Positions 35,294 to 42,594 are shown, numbered from the stretch's first letter. The stretch is DNA of 49,197 nt from an uncultured Candidatus Saccharibacteria bacterium (GCA_946482575.1 CAMLRZ010000007.1:1-49197); one strand, 5' to 3'. The notes: generated by a model from the letters alone, not told the origin. A program made the numbers and translations.

Positions 35294-35380
35294 GCGGACG
35301 TGGCGGAATTGGTAGACGCGCTAGTTTCAGGTACTAGTGAGGTTACACTCGTGGAGGTTCAAGTCCTCTCGTCCGCACCA
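35294..35380 (+). tRNA. tRNA-Leu (CAG)
   Basis: An 87-nt class II tRNA. Acceptor GCGGACG pairs with CGTCCGC. The D-arm has TGGTAGACGCGC. The anticodon stem CTAGT/ACTAG encloses TTCAGGT (anticodon CAG). A long variable arm is followed by the T-arm GGAGGTTCAAGTCCTC. CCA is encoded. Confidence 0.97.
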
Positions 35381-35383
35381 AAT

Positions 35384-35413
35384 AAAAAAGATCAGCATTA
35401 GCTGGTCTTTTTT
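35384..35413 (+). terminator. Terminator after tRNA-Leu (CAG)
   Basis: AAAAAAGATCAGC pairs with GCTGGTCTTTTTT around a 4-nt loop, starting 3 nt after the tRNA CCA. Confidence 0.9.
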
Positions 35414-35426
35414 ATTTCTGTAGGCA

Positions 35427-35525
35427 AGAGGACTTGGTGGAAAATGGGTGAGGTTGCCGGCGGCAATCTCACTGCATGCAGAAAACAAGTCCTCTCGTCC
35501 GCACCAAATCCAAGTCCCCCCGTCC
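35427..35525 (+). other. tRNA-derived structured element A (downstream of tRNA-Leu CAG)
   Basis: An outer 10-bp stem AGAGGACTTG (35427-35436)/CAAGTCCTCT (35486-35495) encloses an 11-bp hairpin (35448-35458/35462-35472, GTGAGGTTGCC / GGCAATCTCAC). The right outer arm belongs to a 24-bp exact copy of the tRNA-Leu 3' end (35360-35383 repeated at 35486-35509). A second, imperfect copy (CAAGTCCCCCCGTCC) starts exactly 25 nt later at 35511. Element B at 37480 has the same plan. Not a complete tRNA; function unknown. Confidence 0.7.
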
Positions 35526-35618
35526 CAGAAGTGCCACTTTGTTGTGCAAATCGTTAAGCATAAGCGGTAGTTTGTGCTATGATTGTTAATAGTGATGAAA
35601 AACAGGGGTAACAACTAG

Positions 35619-37253
35619 ATGAGTAAGGTAGCGCATTACTTGCAAGAGCATTTACTGGGCGAAGTCACGGTATCGCCGGATGCCCGTCGCTATTTTGCAA
35701 CTGACACCAGCGTTTTGGCTCAAGTTCCAGCCATGATCGTATATCCACAAAATGAAGCTGACGTGCGCAAGACGGCTCGTTTTGCGTGGCAGTTGGCAGA
35801 GCGCGGACGCATTATTCCAATAACTGCGCGTGGCGCGGGTACTGACCAGTCGGGTGCCGCACTAGGCGCCGGCATTATTATGTCGTTCCCGGCGCACATG
35901 AATCGTATTTTGGAGTTGGACGAAAAAGACGGCATGGTTGCCGTGGAGCCAGGTGCTACCTACGGCAAAGTGCAGCAATCTTTAAAGACACACGGTGCAT
36001 TTTTGCCTCCGTATCCTGCTAGTCTGGAATACTCCACTATTGGTGGCGCCATTGCCAACAATGCCAGCGGTGAAAAAACCTTTAAATATGGCAGTACCCG
36101 TGATTTTGTGCGTGGTCTGCGCGTTGTGCTGGCCAACGGCGAAGTAATTGAGACTGGACGTCTAAACAAGCGCGACTTAAGCAAAAAACTGGGCCTGACT
36201 TCGTTTGAAGGCGAGATTTATCGTGCATTGGACGCTTTGCTGGAAGAAGACCAGAAACTGATCGAAAAAATGGATCCCGATGTTACCAAAAACTCCGCTG
36301 GTTACTGCCTTAGCCAAGTTAAGCAACGTGATGGATCGTTTGACTTGACGCCGTTGTTTGTAGGTTCGCAGGGAACGCTGGGTATTGTGACCGAAGCAAT
36401 TTTGGCTACCGAGCAATTCAACCCCAACCCGGCGTTGTTTGTAGCGCATTTTGACAGTATTGAACAGGTGCAGACTACCATTTTGGAGCTGCGCAACATG
36501 GACGATGGTCCGAGTGCTGTTGAAATGGTTGACGATCATCTTTTGACGTTAGTTAACAAAATTAACCCGAATCAGCTATCTGAGGTCATTGAACGCCCGT
36601 ATCCTAAAGTTATGTTGTTCGTTGAGTTCGACAACCCAGAACGTGCTCAAAAGAAAGCACTCAAAAAAGCTCGCAAGATTTTAGATAAGTACGCCACCAA
36701 AGTTATGCTGGAGACCGATTCTATCGCGCAAGAGCGCTTGTGGGCAATTCGCCACAGTTCGGCAATGGTGGTTGGCTTTGCCGAGGGCCGCACCAAGTCG
36801 CTGCCAATCATTGAAGATGGCATTGTGCCGCCCGAGCGTTTTGGCGAGTATTTGGAAGGTATTTATAAATTATTTACGCGTAATCACATGCAGGTTGCAG
36901 TATGGGGACACGCTGGCGACGCCAACTTACACATGCAGCCGTTCCTGGATATTAGCCAAGTTGGCGACCGCCAGACGGCGTTTCGCATGATGGAAGATTA
37001 TTATGACCTGGTGATCAGCCTGGGCGGTAGCGTGAGTGCCGAACATGGCGATGGTCGCTTACGTGCACCGTATTTGCGTAAAATGTACGGCGACGAAGCC
37101 TATGGTTTGTTCCAAAAAGTGAAGCAAATTTTTGACCCATACAGCATTTTGAATCCTGGCGTAAAAGTTGATGTTGATTTAGATTCTGTGCGTCGCATGA
37201 TGCGAGGCAGCTACACGATTGAAGATTTGGCAAATCATCTGCCACGATCGTAG
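35619..37253 (+). CDS. FAD-linked oxidase, glycolate oxidase/D-lactate dehydrogenase (GlcD) type
   Basis: A 544-aa flavoprotein of the vanillyl-alcohol-oxidase fold. The PCMH-type FAD-binding domain (about 35-220) has AMIVYPQNEADVRKTARFA, RGAGTDQSGAALGAGIIMS and GGAIANNASGEKTFKYGSTRD. The C-terminal substrate domain has FVGSQGTLGIVTEAILATE, and the closing GDANLHMQPFLD, SLGGSVSAEHGDGRLRAPYLRKMYG and DPYSILNPGVK are family hallmarks. It oxidises a 2-hydroxy acid such as D-lactate. It is isolated between the two tRNA-Leu loci. Confidence 0.92.
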   Translation: MSKVAHYLQEHLLGEVTVSPDARRYFATDTSVLAQVPAMIVYPQNEADVRKTARFAWQLAERGRIIPITARGAGTDQSGAALGAGIIMSFPAHMNRILELDEKDGMVAVEPGATYGKVQQSLKTHGAFLPPYPASLEYSTIGGAIANNASGEKTFKYGSTRDFVRGLRVVLANGEVIETGRLNKRDLSKKLGLTSFEGEIYRALDALLEEDQKLIEKMDPDVTKNSAGYCLSQVKQRDGSFDLTPLFVGSQGTLGIVTEAILATEQFNPNPALFVAHFDSIEQVQTTILELRNMDDGPSAVEMVDDHLLTLVNKINPNQLSEVIERPYPKVMLFVEFDNPERAQKKALKKARKILDKYATKVMLETDSIAQERLWAIRHSSAMVVGFAEGRTKSLPIIEDGIVPPERFGEYLEGIYKLFTRNHMQVAVWGHAGDANLHMQPFLDISQVGDRQTAFRMMEDYYDLVISLGGSVSAEHGDGRLRAPYLRKMYGDEAYGLFQKVKQIFDPYSILNPGVKVDVDLDSVRRMMRGSYTIEDLANHLPRS

Positions 37254-37341
37254 CATTTTGCAGGGCGGTTCTTGGGTCGCCCTGCTGTTTTGCTCTTGAG
37301 TTTTTGCTCAAAAAATCGTAGAATAACAGAGTTATCACTTT

Positions 37342-37428
37342 GCGGACGTGGCGGAATTGGTAGACGCGCTACCTTGAGGTGGTAGTGGCCGTAAGGTTGT
37401 GGAGGTTCAAGTCCTCTCGTCCGCACCA
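37342..37428 (+). tRNA. tRNA-Leu (GAG)
   Basis: An 87-nt class II tRNA with acceptor, D-arm and T-arm like the CAG gene. Anticodon stem CTACC/GGTAG around TTGAGGT (anticodon GAG). The variable arm differs (TGGCCGTAAGGTTGT). CCA is encoded. Confidence 0.97.
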
Positions 37429-37465
37429 AAGAAAAAGAACCAGCTTTGTCTGGTTCTTTTTCTTT
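37428..37465 (+). terminator. Terminator after tRNA-Leu (GAG)
   Basis: A perfect 16-bp stem, AAAGAAAAAGAACCAG / CTGGTTCTTTTTCTTT, with a 6-nt loop. The stem starts at the last base of the CCA. Confidence 0.95.
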
Positions 37466-37479
37466 GGCCTGACTCGAGT

Positions 37480-37578
37480 GAGGACTTGAACGAATAGTCG
37501 TAAAACCTGCCAGCGGTCAGGTTTTACTTCGTACAGTGTCAAGTCCTCTTCACCAGCAATCAGCCAAGTCCTCTCGTC
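37480..37578 (+). other. tRNA-derived structured element B (downstream of tRNA-Leu GAG)
   Basis: The outer 10-bp stem GAGGACTTGA (37480-37489)/TCAAGTCCTC (37539-37548) encloses a perfect 10-bp hairpin GTAAAACCTG (37500-37509)/CAGGTTTTAC (37518-37527). Copies of the tRNA-Leu T-arm/acceptor segment begin at 37540 and 37565, 25 nt apart, exactly as in element A. The inner hairpin sequence is unrelated to that of A. It ends five bases before the stop of the radical SAM gene. Confidence 0.7.
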
Positions 37579-37582
37579 TTGT

Positions 37583-39973
37583 TCAAACGCCTGCGGGTCT
37601 CATACTACTATGCAAACCCAAGGCGCCAATGTCCTCGGCTGTTCCGTACGGTCCTTCATAGAAACGGTTGGCAAGATAAGGTGTCGTTAGCCCTGACCCT
37701 TGTAACTGAGAATGCCCGACTCTTTCTTGTCGAGTTGATACTGGCACGGCGATTGCCATACGCGCTAGTTTTTCTAACGTAGTAAGTTGGCCAAACGGCA
37801 GTGTGGCAGGCGATCGTGATTTCCATTCAAGTCCTGCGTACTCTGACGGCCAACTGCCCCACAGCGGCGTAATTGACCCGTGGCCATCTGCTTCAAGTGT
37901 GCGCGCAAGTTGCTCGGGATTTTGGTAGTTGGGCAGTGCAGAAGCAACATGCTCAAGCAGAGCAATGCTGTCATCTTCGATGCCGGACGGTGTATTCACT
38001 ACAAGTATGTCGCCGGGTAGATCGTGCGCAGTAACGGTTATTGGCAATGATAGGATTGGGTCACCAGCTGTAGTAGCATCTATGCCATATTCGGCACCGA
38101 TGAATGACGTCTCCTGGAGGTCACTTGGCACACTCAACAGCGATACGTAGCCACGAGCCGCATCTTGCTGGTTGAAAACACAATTTGCGATAGATTGGGT
38201 AATGAGCCAGTATCCCTGACTTTTTCTGCGCACCCACGCCTCGGTTCCTTTAAGGAATGGCTGCTTCACATCAAGGAGGCCGTTGACGATAGCATCGTTA
38301 TAATCTTGGCTGAGCATTACCATATCATCACGATTTGGTAGCCGATCAGTAATGTCACCAGCGTACAGAATGCGCCCGCTAGACAGCTTCATATATGCTG
38401 CAGTACTGGCGGCTAGTAGAGCCTCACGTCCAATTAACCTCTTTGCTTGCGTGGCCTCCAGCAACGCATCCGCCTCATTGAGTGCTAGTTCGAACTCTGT
38501 AAAAGGCTGTTGCCAAGGGAAGTTCTGAAAGTTGCTAGTATGTGAAAGCAGATCCTCCGCAAGCGGCAGGTCGCTTAGGCTCTGCAGACGTTTTGTGCGT
38601 TGCTGGATGGCTCTGTTGCCAAAGGCCTGAAGCTGGACTGCATCGGCTTCCACGAGCACTCCCGGGTTGTTGGGAACGTCTATATTTGCAACGACTGGCT
38701 GCGGCACGGACTTAATTAATTTGTCTAGATATCCAATAAAAATCTTATGGTCGGCACAGTGAGCGCTAGGGTTTCTAAAAGCTTCCACAAATTCGTCAAC
38801 GCTACTCCGGGGCGATAGCGGTCTATCTCCTGCTTTAAAGCGATTGGGATAGTGACCGCCCCAACACATTGCACGGACCTCACAACCTTGACATTCGGGC
38901 GCCAGTACCGAGAAGCCAAGTCGACGGGCAATAATGCCCGGGTCCTCGCGAACGTCATCAAGAGAATGCTCAAAAATATTGAGTCCTGTGGTTACGGCAC
39001 CGTCATCAGCTGATTTGAGTGTATCGAGCCGCTCCCAGTTGCCACCGGGTGTGATAAACAACTCTTGGGTGACGCGTGCCCCCGCGGTATCATTTACGCT
39101 GCCTCCACCAAAACCGATTTGCAAGTAATTGTCATAAATGGGCATGGTAAAAGGCGGCCCTGCTTGATCAGGGTGGTAGCGATGCCAGTTGTTGTATCGG
39201 TCAAAGGCTCGTTTTTGCCACTCTCCTAGTGATATTGCGCCCGGGTGACTCACTGGTGGCGCGGAGTGGTTGGCATGCAAAGGGAACAAATTTATTGTTG
39301 ACGGGCTCAGGCTTGCAAGATACTCCACTACTTCTTCGGGATTAGTTCGCGGATCAATAACGCCTAAGATTCCCCAATTTGCGCCTGCTTCGTTCAAAAG
39401 GCGGGCAGCTCGCTCAGCGCGAGTATGTATACTTCTTCCGGCGCGATCACGCCGGTGAAGGTCGTTTGCAATTTGCGGACCGTCGCTACTTAGGCCAATC
39501 GTAAATCCGGCCTTGTTAAGCTGCTCAACAATCGCAGGCCCACCACGAGTATTCAAAAGGAGTCCGTTTGTTTGTATAAACAGGTGCGTTTGCGTGCCTA
39601 CAGGGTCTAGGTAGGCGTGTGCCATTTTGGCGAACTCAGCGTAGTACTGGGGGTGCTTGCGTAAAGCGAGCAAGGGTTCGCCGCCGTGGGTGATGAGCCG
39701 CACATGTGGTAGGCGATGCTCTTCGGCATGTTCGGCTATGCGCCTTAAACCCTGCTCGGCAACATGCGGCTCCATGAACTCTGGTTCTTGCTGCCATAGC
39801 GTGCTGTGCGTGTACATATAACAGTGGTCACAGCCTGGAGTTACAAGCGCCAGTGGATCACGATCAAGCTCATGCTGTGGACGCATGTTGCAGTCGTTAG
39901 CTGTTTTAAAAACAATCTCGGTAAAAGGCTCGGAAAGCGCTTCTGCTTGTTGTGAAAAAACCTCAGGCGACAT
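37583..39973 (-). CDS. FxsB-like radical SAM/SPASM peptide maturase with C-terminal extension
   Basis: A 796-aa protein. The radical SAM core has THGGEPLL (95-102), IQTNGLLL (133-140) and GLSSDGPQIANDLHRRDRAGRS. The 4Fe-4S motif is Cys28-x19-Cys48-x2-Cys51 (CNM...GCDHCYMY) instead of CxxxCxxC. The SPASM region (308-420) matches FxsB: LDTLKSADDGAVTTGLNIF, CQGCEVRAMCWGGHYPNRF (Cys361, 364, 370) and NPSAHCADHK (Cys406). Residues 425-796 are an extension like that of FxsBH forms; I see no HExxH. The divergent 75-aa gene ends FQSAA, the FxsA-type motif, so this enzyme probably cross-links Phe to Ser. The start is near-leaderless (TATACT 39988-39983). Confidence 0.88.
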   Translation of the reverse strand: MSPEVFSQQAEALSEPFTEIVFKTANDCNMRPQHELDRDPLALVTPGCDHCYMYTHSTLWQQEPEFMEPHVAEQGLRRIAEHAEEHRLPHVRLITHGGEPLLALRKHPQYYAEFAKMAHAYLDPVGTQTHLFIQTNGLLLNTRGGPAIVEQLNKAGFTIGLSSDGPQIANDLHRRDRAGRSIHTRAERAARLLNEAGANWGILGVIDPRTNPEEVVEYLASLSPSTINLFPLHANHSAPPVSHPGAISLGEWQKRAFDRYNNWHRYHPDQAGPPFTMPIYDNYLQIGFGGGSVNDTAGARVTQELFITPGGNWERLDTLKSADDGAVTTGLNIFEHSLDDVREDPGIIARRLGFSVLAPECQGCEVRAMCWGGHYPNRFKAGDRPLSPRSSVDEFVEAFRNPSAHCADHKIFIGYLDKLIKSVPQPVVANIDVPNNPGVLVEADAVQLQAFGNRAIQQRTKRLQSLSDLPLAEDLLSHTSNFQNFPWQQPFTEFELALNEADALLEATQAKRLIGREALLAASTAAYMKLSSGRILYAGDITDRLPNRDDMVMLSQDYNDAIVNGLLDVKQPFLKGTEAWVRRKSQGYWLITQSIANCVFNQQDAARGYVSLLSVPSDLQETSFIGAEYGIDATTAGDPILSLPITVTAHDLPGDILVVNTPSGIEDDSIALLEHVASALPNYQNPEQLARTLEADGHGSITPLWGSWPSEYAGLEWKSRSPATLPFGQLTTLEKLARMAIAVPVSTRQERVGHSQLQGSGLTTPYLANRFYEGPYGTAEDIGALGLHSSMRPAGV

Positions 39974-39990
39974 ATACTACTAAGTATAAT
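39950..39990. promoter_or_regulatory. Divergent promoters of the cyclophane peptide locus
   Basis: Plus strand: TTGTGA (39950-39955), a 17-bp spacer, TATACT (39973-39978), plus a second TATAAT at 39985-39990; AAAAGGA precedes the peptide ATG. Minus strand: TATACT (39988-39983), nine bases before the maturase ATG. Both genes are thus served from the same 34-bp gap. Confidence 0.6.
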
Positions 39991-40007
39991 ATAAAAGGAC
40001 ATTAGAT

Positions 40008-40235
40008 ATGAGTATGTCGGGTGAAACAGTGCTATCAGTATATGAACAAGATGCCTTTGCTGCTATCGCAGAAAGCTACGGAGGTAGTATACAAGCCCCC
40101 GAAGAGGACGTGGCTGCCGGTGGCTTAACACTTGTTATGCAACGCGCTCAAGATGTTGCTGCTCAGCAAATGGAGCGAATGGCAGAGGGCCTGCCTCTTA
40201 TTACCGAAGATACTGCATTCCAGTCGGCTGCGTAA
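40008..40235 (+). CDS. FxSxx-COOH (FxsA-like) RiPP precursor peptide
   Basis: A 75-aa peptide, transcribed away from the FxsB-like maturase with 34 bp between starts. An acidic leader (VYEQDAFAAIAESYGG..., PEEDVAAGG) is followed by a helix (LTLVMQRAQDVAAQQMERMAEG) and the C-terminal segment LPLITEDTAFQSAA. The last five residues, Phe71-Gln72-Ser73-Ala74-Ala75, fit the FxSxx-COOH rule that defines FxsA precursors in actinomycetes. The predicted product has a Phe71-Ser73 ring-to-C-beta cross-link. AAAAGGA lies 8 nt before the ATG. The pairing with the enzyme makes this call strong despite the size. Confidence 0.82.
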   Translation: MSMSGETVLSVYEQDAFAAIAESYGGSIQAPEEDVAAGGLTLVMQRAQDVAAQQMERMAEGLPLITEDTAFQSAA

Positions 40236-40311
40236 TAGCCGTACAGCCTCTTGCAAAAATCACCCATATTCGGTACAATAACTGACGTAAGCAAATGTTG
40301 CTTCTGTGGAT

Positions 40312-40388
40312 GGGTGATTAGCTCAGTTGGCTAGAGCATCTCGTTTACACCGAGAGGGTCGGGGGTTCGAGTCCCTCATCACCCACCA
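40312..40388 (+). tRNA. tRNA-Val (UAC)
   Basis: A 77-nt tRNA: acceptor GGGTGAT/ATCACCC, D-arm with AGCTCAGTTGGCTAGAGC, anticodon stem TCTCG/CGAGA around TTTACAC (anticodon TAC), T-arm GGGGGTTCGAGTCCCTC, encoded CCA. Confidence 0.97.
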
Positions 40389-40430
40389 AAGAAAACAGAC
40401 TAGAATTTCCTAGTCTGTTTTCTTTTTTGC
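40388..40430 (+). terminator. Terminator after tRNA-Val
   Basis: A 16-bp stem AAAGAAAACAGACTAG / CTAGTCTGTTTTCTTT starts at the final base of the CCA, the same geometry as after tRNA-Leu (GAG), and runs into a T-tract. Confidence 0.95.
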
Positions 40431-40486
40431 GTCAGAGGGCTCGAAGCCTCTCGCATCGTCCAGCGGGAGAGCCTCCAGCCGTGTGC

Positions 40487-40492
40487 TATACT
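40487..40492 (+). promoter_or_regulatory. -10 box (TATACT) of the Nudix gene
   Basis: TATACT ends nine bases before the ATG at 40502, again predicting a nearly leaderless mRNA. Confidence 0.5.
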
Positions 40493-40501
40493 CATGGTGA
40501 T

Positions 40502-41026
40502 ATGTGGAAGCAACTGAGCCAAAAAGAAATTTTTACACATCCGCGGCTAACCCTTTTAGAAGACGAGGTGCTGTTGCCGGATGGCTCCAAAACGCATTAC
40601 ATGACGTTTGCACACACCAACGACAGCGTGACGATTATTGCTCGTCATGAAGGTAAAATTCTGTTGTCACAGGAGTATTCCTACCCTATGAACGACGTGC
40701 TATACCAGTTTCCCGGTGGCAAGGCCGAGGCTAACGAAGACCCCGAAACATCTGCTCGTCGTGAGCTCGAGGAAGAAACTGGCTACAAAGCTACCACAAT
40801 GACGGCGCTCGGCTGGTATTATCCTAACAATCGCCGCAGTAAAGCCAAAATGTATGTGTTCTTGGCTGATGGTGTAACCGAAGGCAAAAAAGAGGGTGGC
40901 GACGCCGAGGAAGACATTACGTCGGAATGGGTAGCTGAGAACGACTTGGAAGCCAAAATGAGGGCCGGTGAGATTGTAAATTACTCGGTCTTGGCCGCTT
41001 GGGCGTTGCTAAAAGCAAAGCAATAA
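40502..41026 (+). CDS. Nudix hydrolase (ADP-ribose pyrophosphatase-like)
   Basis: A 174-aa protein. The complete Nudix box is GGKAEANEDPETSARRELEEETGY (about 79-102), fitting Gx5Ex7REUxEExGU, with the Glu residues that bind magnesium. The preceding strands (SVTIIARHEGKILLSQEYSYP) match the ADP-ribose pyrophosphatase (NudF/NUDT5) subgroup, which splits nucleotide sugars. I start at the ATG behind a TATACT box instead of the longer frame. A truncated copy of its ends lies at 42089-42168. Confidence 0.92.
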   Translation: MWKQLSQKEIFTHPRLTLLEDEVLLPDGSKTHYMTFAHTNDSVTIIARHEGKILLSQEYSYPMNDVLYQFPGGKAEANEDPETSARRELEEETGYKATTMTALGWYYPNNRRSKAKMYVFLADGVTEGKKEGGDAEEDITSEWVAENDLEAKMRAGEIVNYSVLAAWALLKAKQ

Positions 41027-41090
41027 TCCGCACTGCATCACTTTACTTTTAGCAAGCGAGCTCTATACTTTAAGCACAAGTACCATAGCT

Positions 41091-42083
41091 ATGACAGAAC
41101 ACGGATACAATAATTATCGCGAAGAAGACGAATGGCCTTCCGAGTCTCCATTGAGCGAAAGCCTGCCAGAAGCACTGACCGAAGATGAACAAGCTGTGGT
41201 AGATGCCCTGGAAAAAGCGAGACCTCGATTTGAGCACTTAACCGAAGAACTGGCGCGGGATTATCCGCATAAAAAATGGGACATTATTATTGGCGACGAT
41301 GCCAGCGGGCGCCTGCCGGCTCTTTTTGTGGGAAATATCGTGAATAGGTGGCGCACTGACGACGGTGATCCGCGCACCACACGAGTATTTATTGGCGGAG
41401 GAAGGGTGGATGACGAAAGCTTTTACCACTCCGATAAAATGGGTTTTCCGCCACAACTTCCACCGGAGCGTTACGAGGAAGTTCAAGAGGAGGTGGCCGA
41501 AAAAGAAGCCGTAATTGGCGAAACCATTGATACTTTTTTGCCGGGTGCCGGCGAGCGTCAAGAACGCGCTTTAATTGTGACTGATCACATAGAGTTTGGA
41601 CATACTGTTGCTCGCATTGCGCGTGCGCTGGAAGACAGGAACATCGCCTGCGATGTTGCAGCTTTTAACACTGACGCCGACCCGGATATTATCGAAGGCC
41701 GCTTGCGCGCCAGTGGCGAATTGACCACACCCTTTAGTTTGTATGTGGGCGAAGCGGAAACGCCTGACGACATTACCTTTAAACCTGAACCGCCCAGTGC
41801 GCGCACCGAGGCCTTGCGTCGGTCCTATGGTGTGGTGCGCCCCGAAACAGGTGTGGGTGTGCTGCCGGATCCCGAGGCAGACCCACAGCTCATGCGCGTA
41901 GCTCGCCAGAAGGTGGCGGAAATTGCGCAAGATTGCTACGACCAGTACCCAGTAGCTGACGAAGTTGATGGGGATGAGTTATCTGAAACAAACAGCTATG
42001 ATCAGTACCGCCAGCAAGACTCTCCCGCAGATCCCGATCATCCGGATCGTGCCGTAACCTTAACAAGCCAAGATCGATGGTAG
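41091..42083 (+). CDS. Phosphoribosyltransferase-like protein
   Basis: A 330-aa acidic protein. WDIIIGDDASGRLPALFVGNIVN (about 63-85) and RALIVTDHIEFGHTVARIARALEDRNIACDVAAF (about 162-195) have the plan of the flexible-loop strand and PRPP-binding loop of type I phosphoribosyltransferases. The acidic pair usually seen in the PRPP loop is only partly kept (TDH in place of DD). The N- and C-terminal 40 residues are polar and probably disordered. Substrate unknown. Confidence 0.6.
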   Translation: MTEHGYNNYREEDEWPSESPLSESLPEALTEDEQAVVDALEKARPRFEHLTEELARDYPHKKWDIIIGDDASGRLPALFVGNIVNRWRTDDGDPRTTRVFIGGGRVDDESFYHSDKMGFPPQLPPERYEEVQEEVAEKEAVIGETIDTFLPGAGERQERALIVTDHIEFGHTVARIARALEDRNIACDVAAFNTDADPDIIEGRLRASGELTTPFSLYVGEAETPDDITFKPEPPSARTEALRRSYGVVRPETGVGVLPDPEADPQLMRVARQKVAEIAQDCYDQYPVADEVDGDELSETNSYDQYRQQDSPADPDHPDRAVTLTSQDRW

Positions 42084-42088
42084 CAAAT

Positions 42089-42168
42089 ATGTGGAAGCAA
42101 AAATACAGACGGGTGAGACTGTAAACTTTTCGGCACTAGCTGCGTGGACGCTATATAAAACTAAACAG
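42089..42168 (+). pseudogene. Relic of a duplicated Nudix gene, internally deleted
   Basis: The first 12 bases (ATGTGGAAGCAA) equal the start of the Nudix gene at 40502. From GGAAGC onward, in another frame, the sequence encodes EAKIQTGETVNFSALAAWTLYKTKQ, which matches the Nudix C-terminus EAKMRAGEIVNYSVLAAWALLKAKQ at 16 of 25 positions. The join falls at TGGAAGC, which occurs at both places in the intact gene, so the core was probably lost by recombination across that short repeat. The original frame now stops after 11 codons. Confidence 0.75.
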
Positions 42169-42183
42169 GTACATAGTAAACTC

Positions 42184-42594
42184 ATGAAACTGCACACTTT
42201 TCGCATCAAACCTGGCAACGACCTAAAACAAGAAATTGAAAAATTTGTACATGATCATCATATTCAGGCGGGTTGTATATTGACCTGCGTGGGTGGACTA
42301 GAGCAAGCGCGCATGCGTATGGCTGGCGCAACTCCCGAAAGCCAGGATATTAGAACCTACGAAGGAGACTTTGAAATTACATCGTTAGTGGGCACGGTTA
42401 GCGTGAATGGTGTACATTTGCACATTGCCATCTCGGATAGCGAGGGCGCGTGCTTTGGTGGCCACCTTAAGGAAGGCACGCTTATTCATCCTACGGCCGA
42501 AATTGTCATTGGCGAAGACGAAACCACTATCTACACCCGCGAACCAGATCAAGAAACTGGTTTTGACGAGCTTGTAGTGCGCCAAAAAGCGTAA
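42184..42594 (+). CDS. PPC (DUF296) domain protein
   Basis: A 136-aa single-domain protein: MKLHTFRIKPGNDLKQEIEKFV, GCILTCVGGLEQARMRMAG, FEITSLVGTVSVNGVHLHIAISD, GGHLKEGTLIHPTAEIVIGE. This is the plants-and-prokaryotes-conserved domain, a trimeric fold sometimes linked to DNA binding, with conserved His residues that may hold a metal. The ATG at 42184 is used because the upstream in-frame sequence is the Nudix relic. Confidence 0.88.
   Translation: MKLHTFRIKPGNDLKQEIEKFVHDHHIQAGCILTCVGGLEQARMRMAGATPESQDIRTYEGDFEITSLVGTVSVNGVHLHIAISDSEGACFGGHLKEGTLIHPTAEIVIGEDETTIYTREPDQETGFDELVVRQKA

Noticed and set aside
35360..35509. Attachment sites of a prophage or integrative element
   Set aside because: The repeats are only 126 bp apart and no integrase or phage genes occur in the window; kept only as a possible scar.
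39830..39890. Frameshift or intron splitting the radical SAM cysteine motif
   Set aside because: The frame stays open through the insert and no splice-like or mobile sequence is visible.
40431..40486. Third tRNA-derived clamp element after tRNA-Val
   Set aside because: GAGGGCTCGAAGCC resembles the inverted T-arm of tRNA-Val, but there is no matching second arm and no clean inner hairpin.
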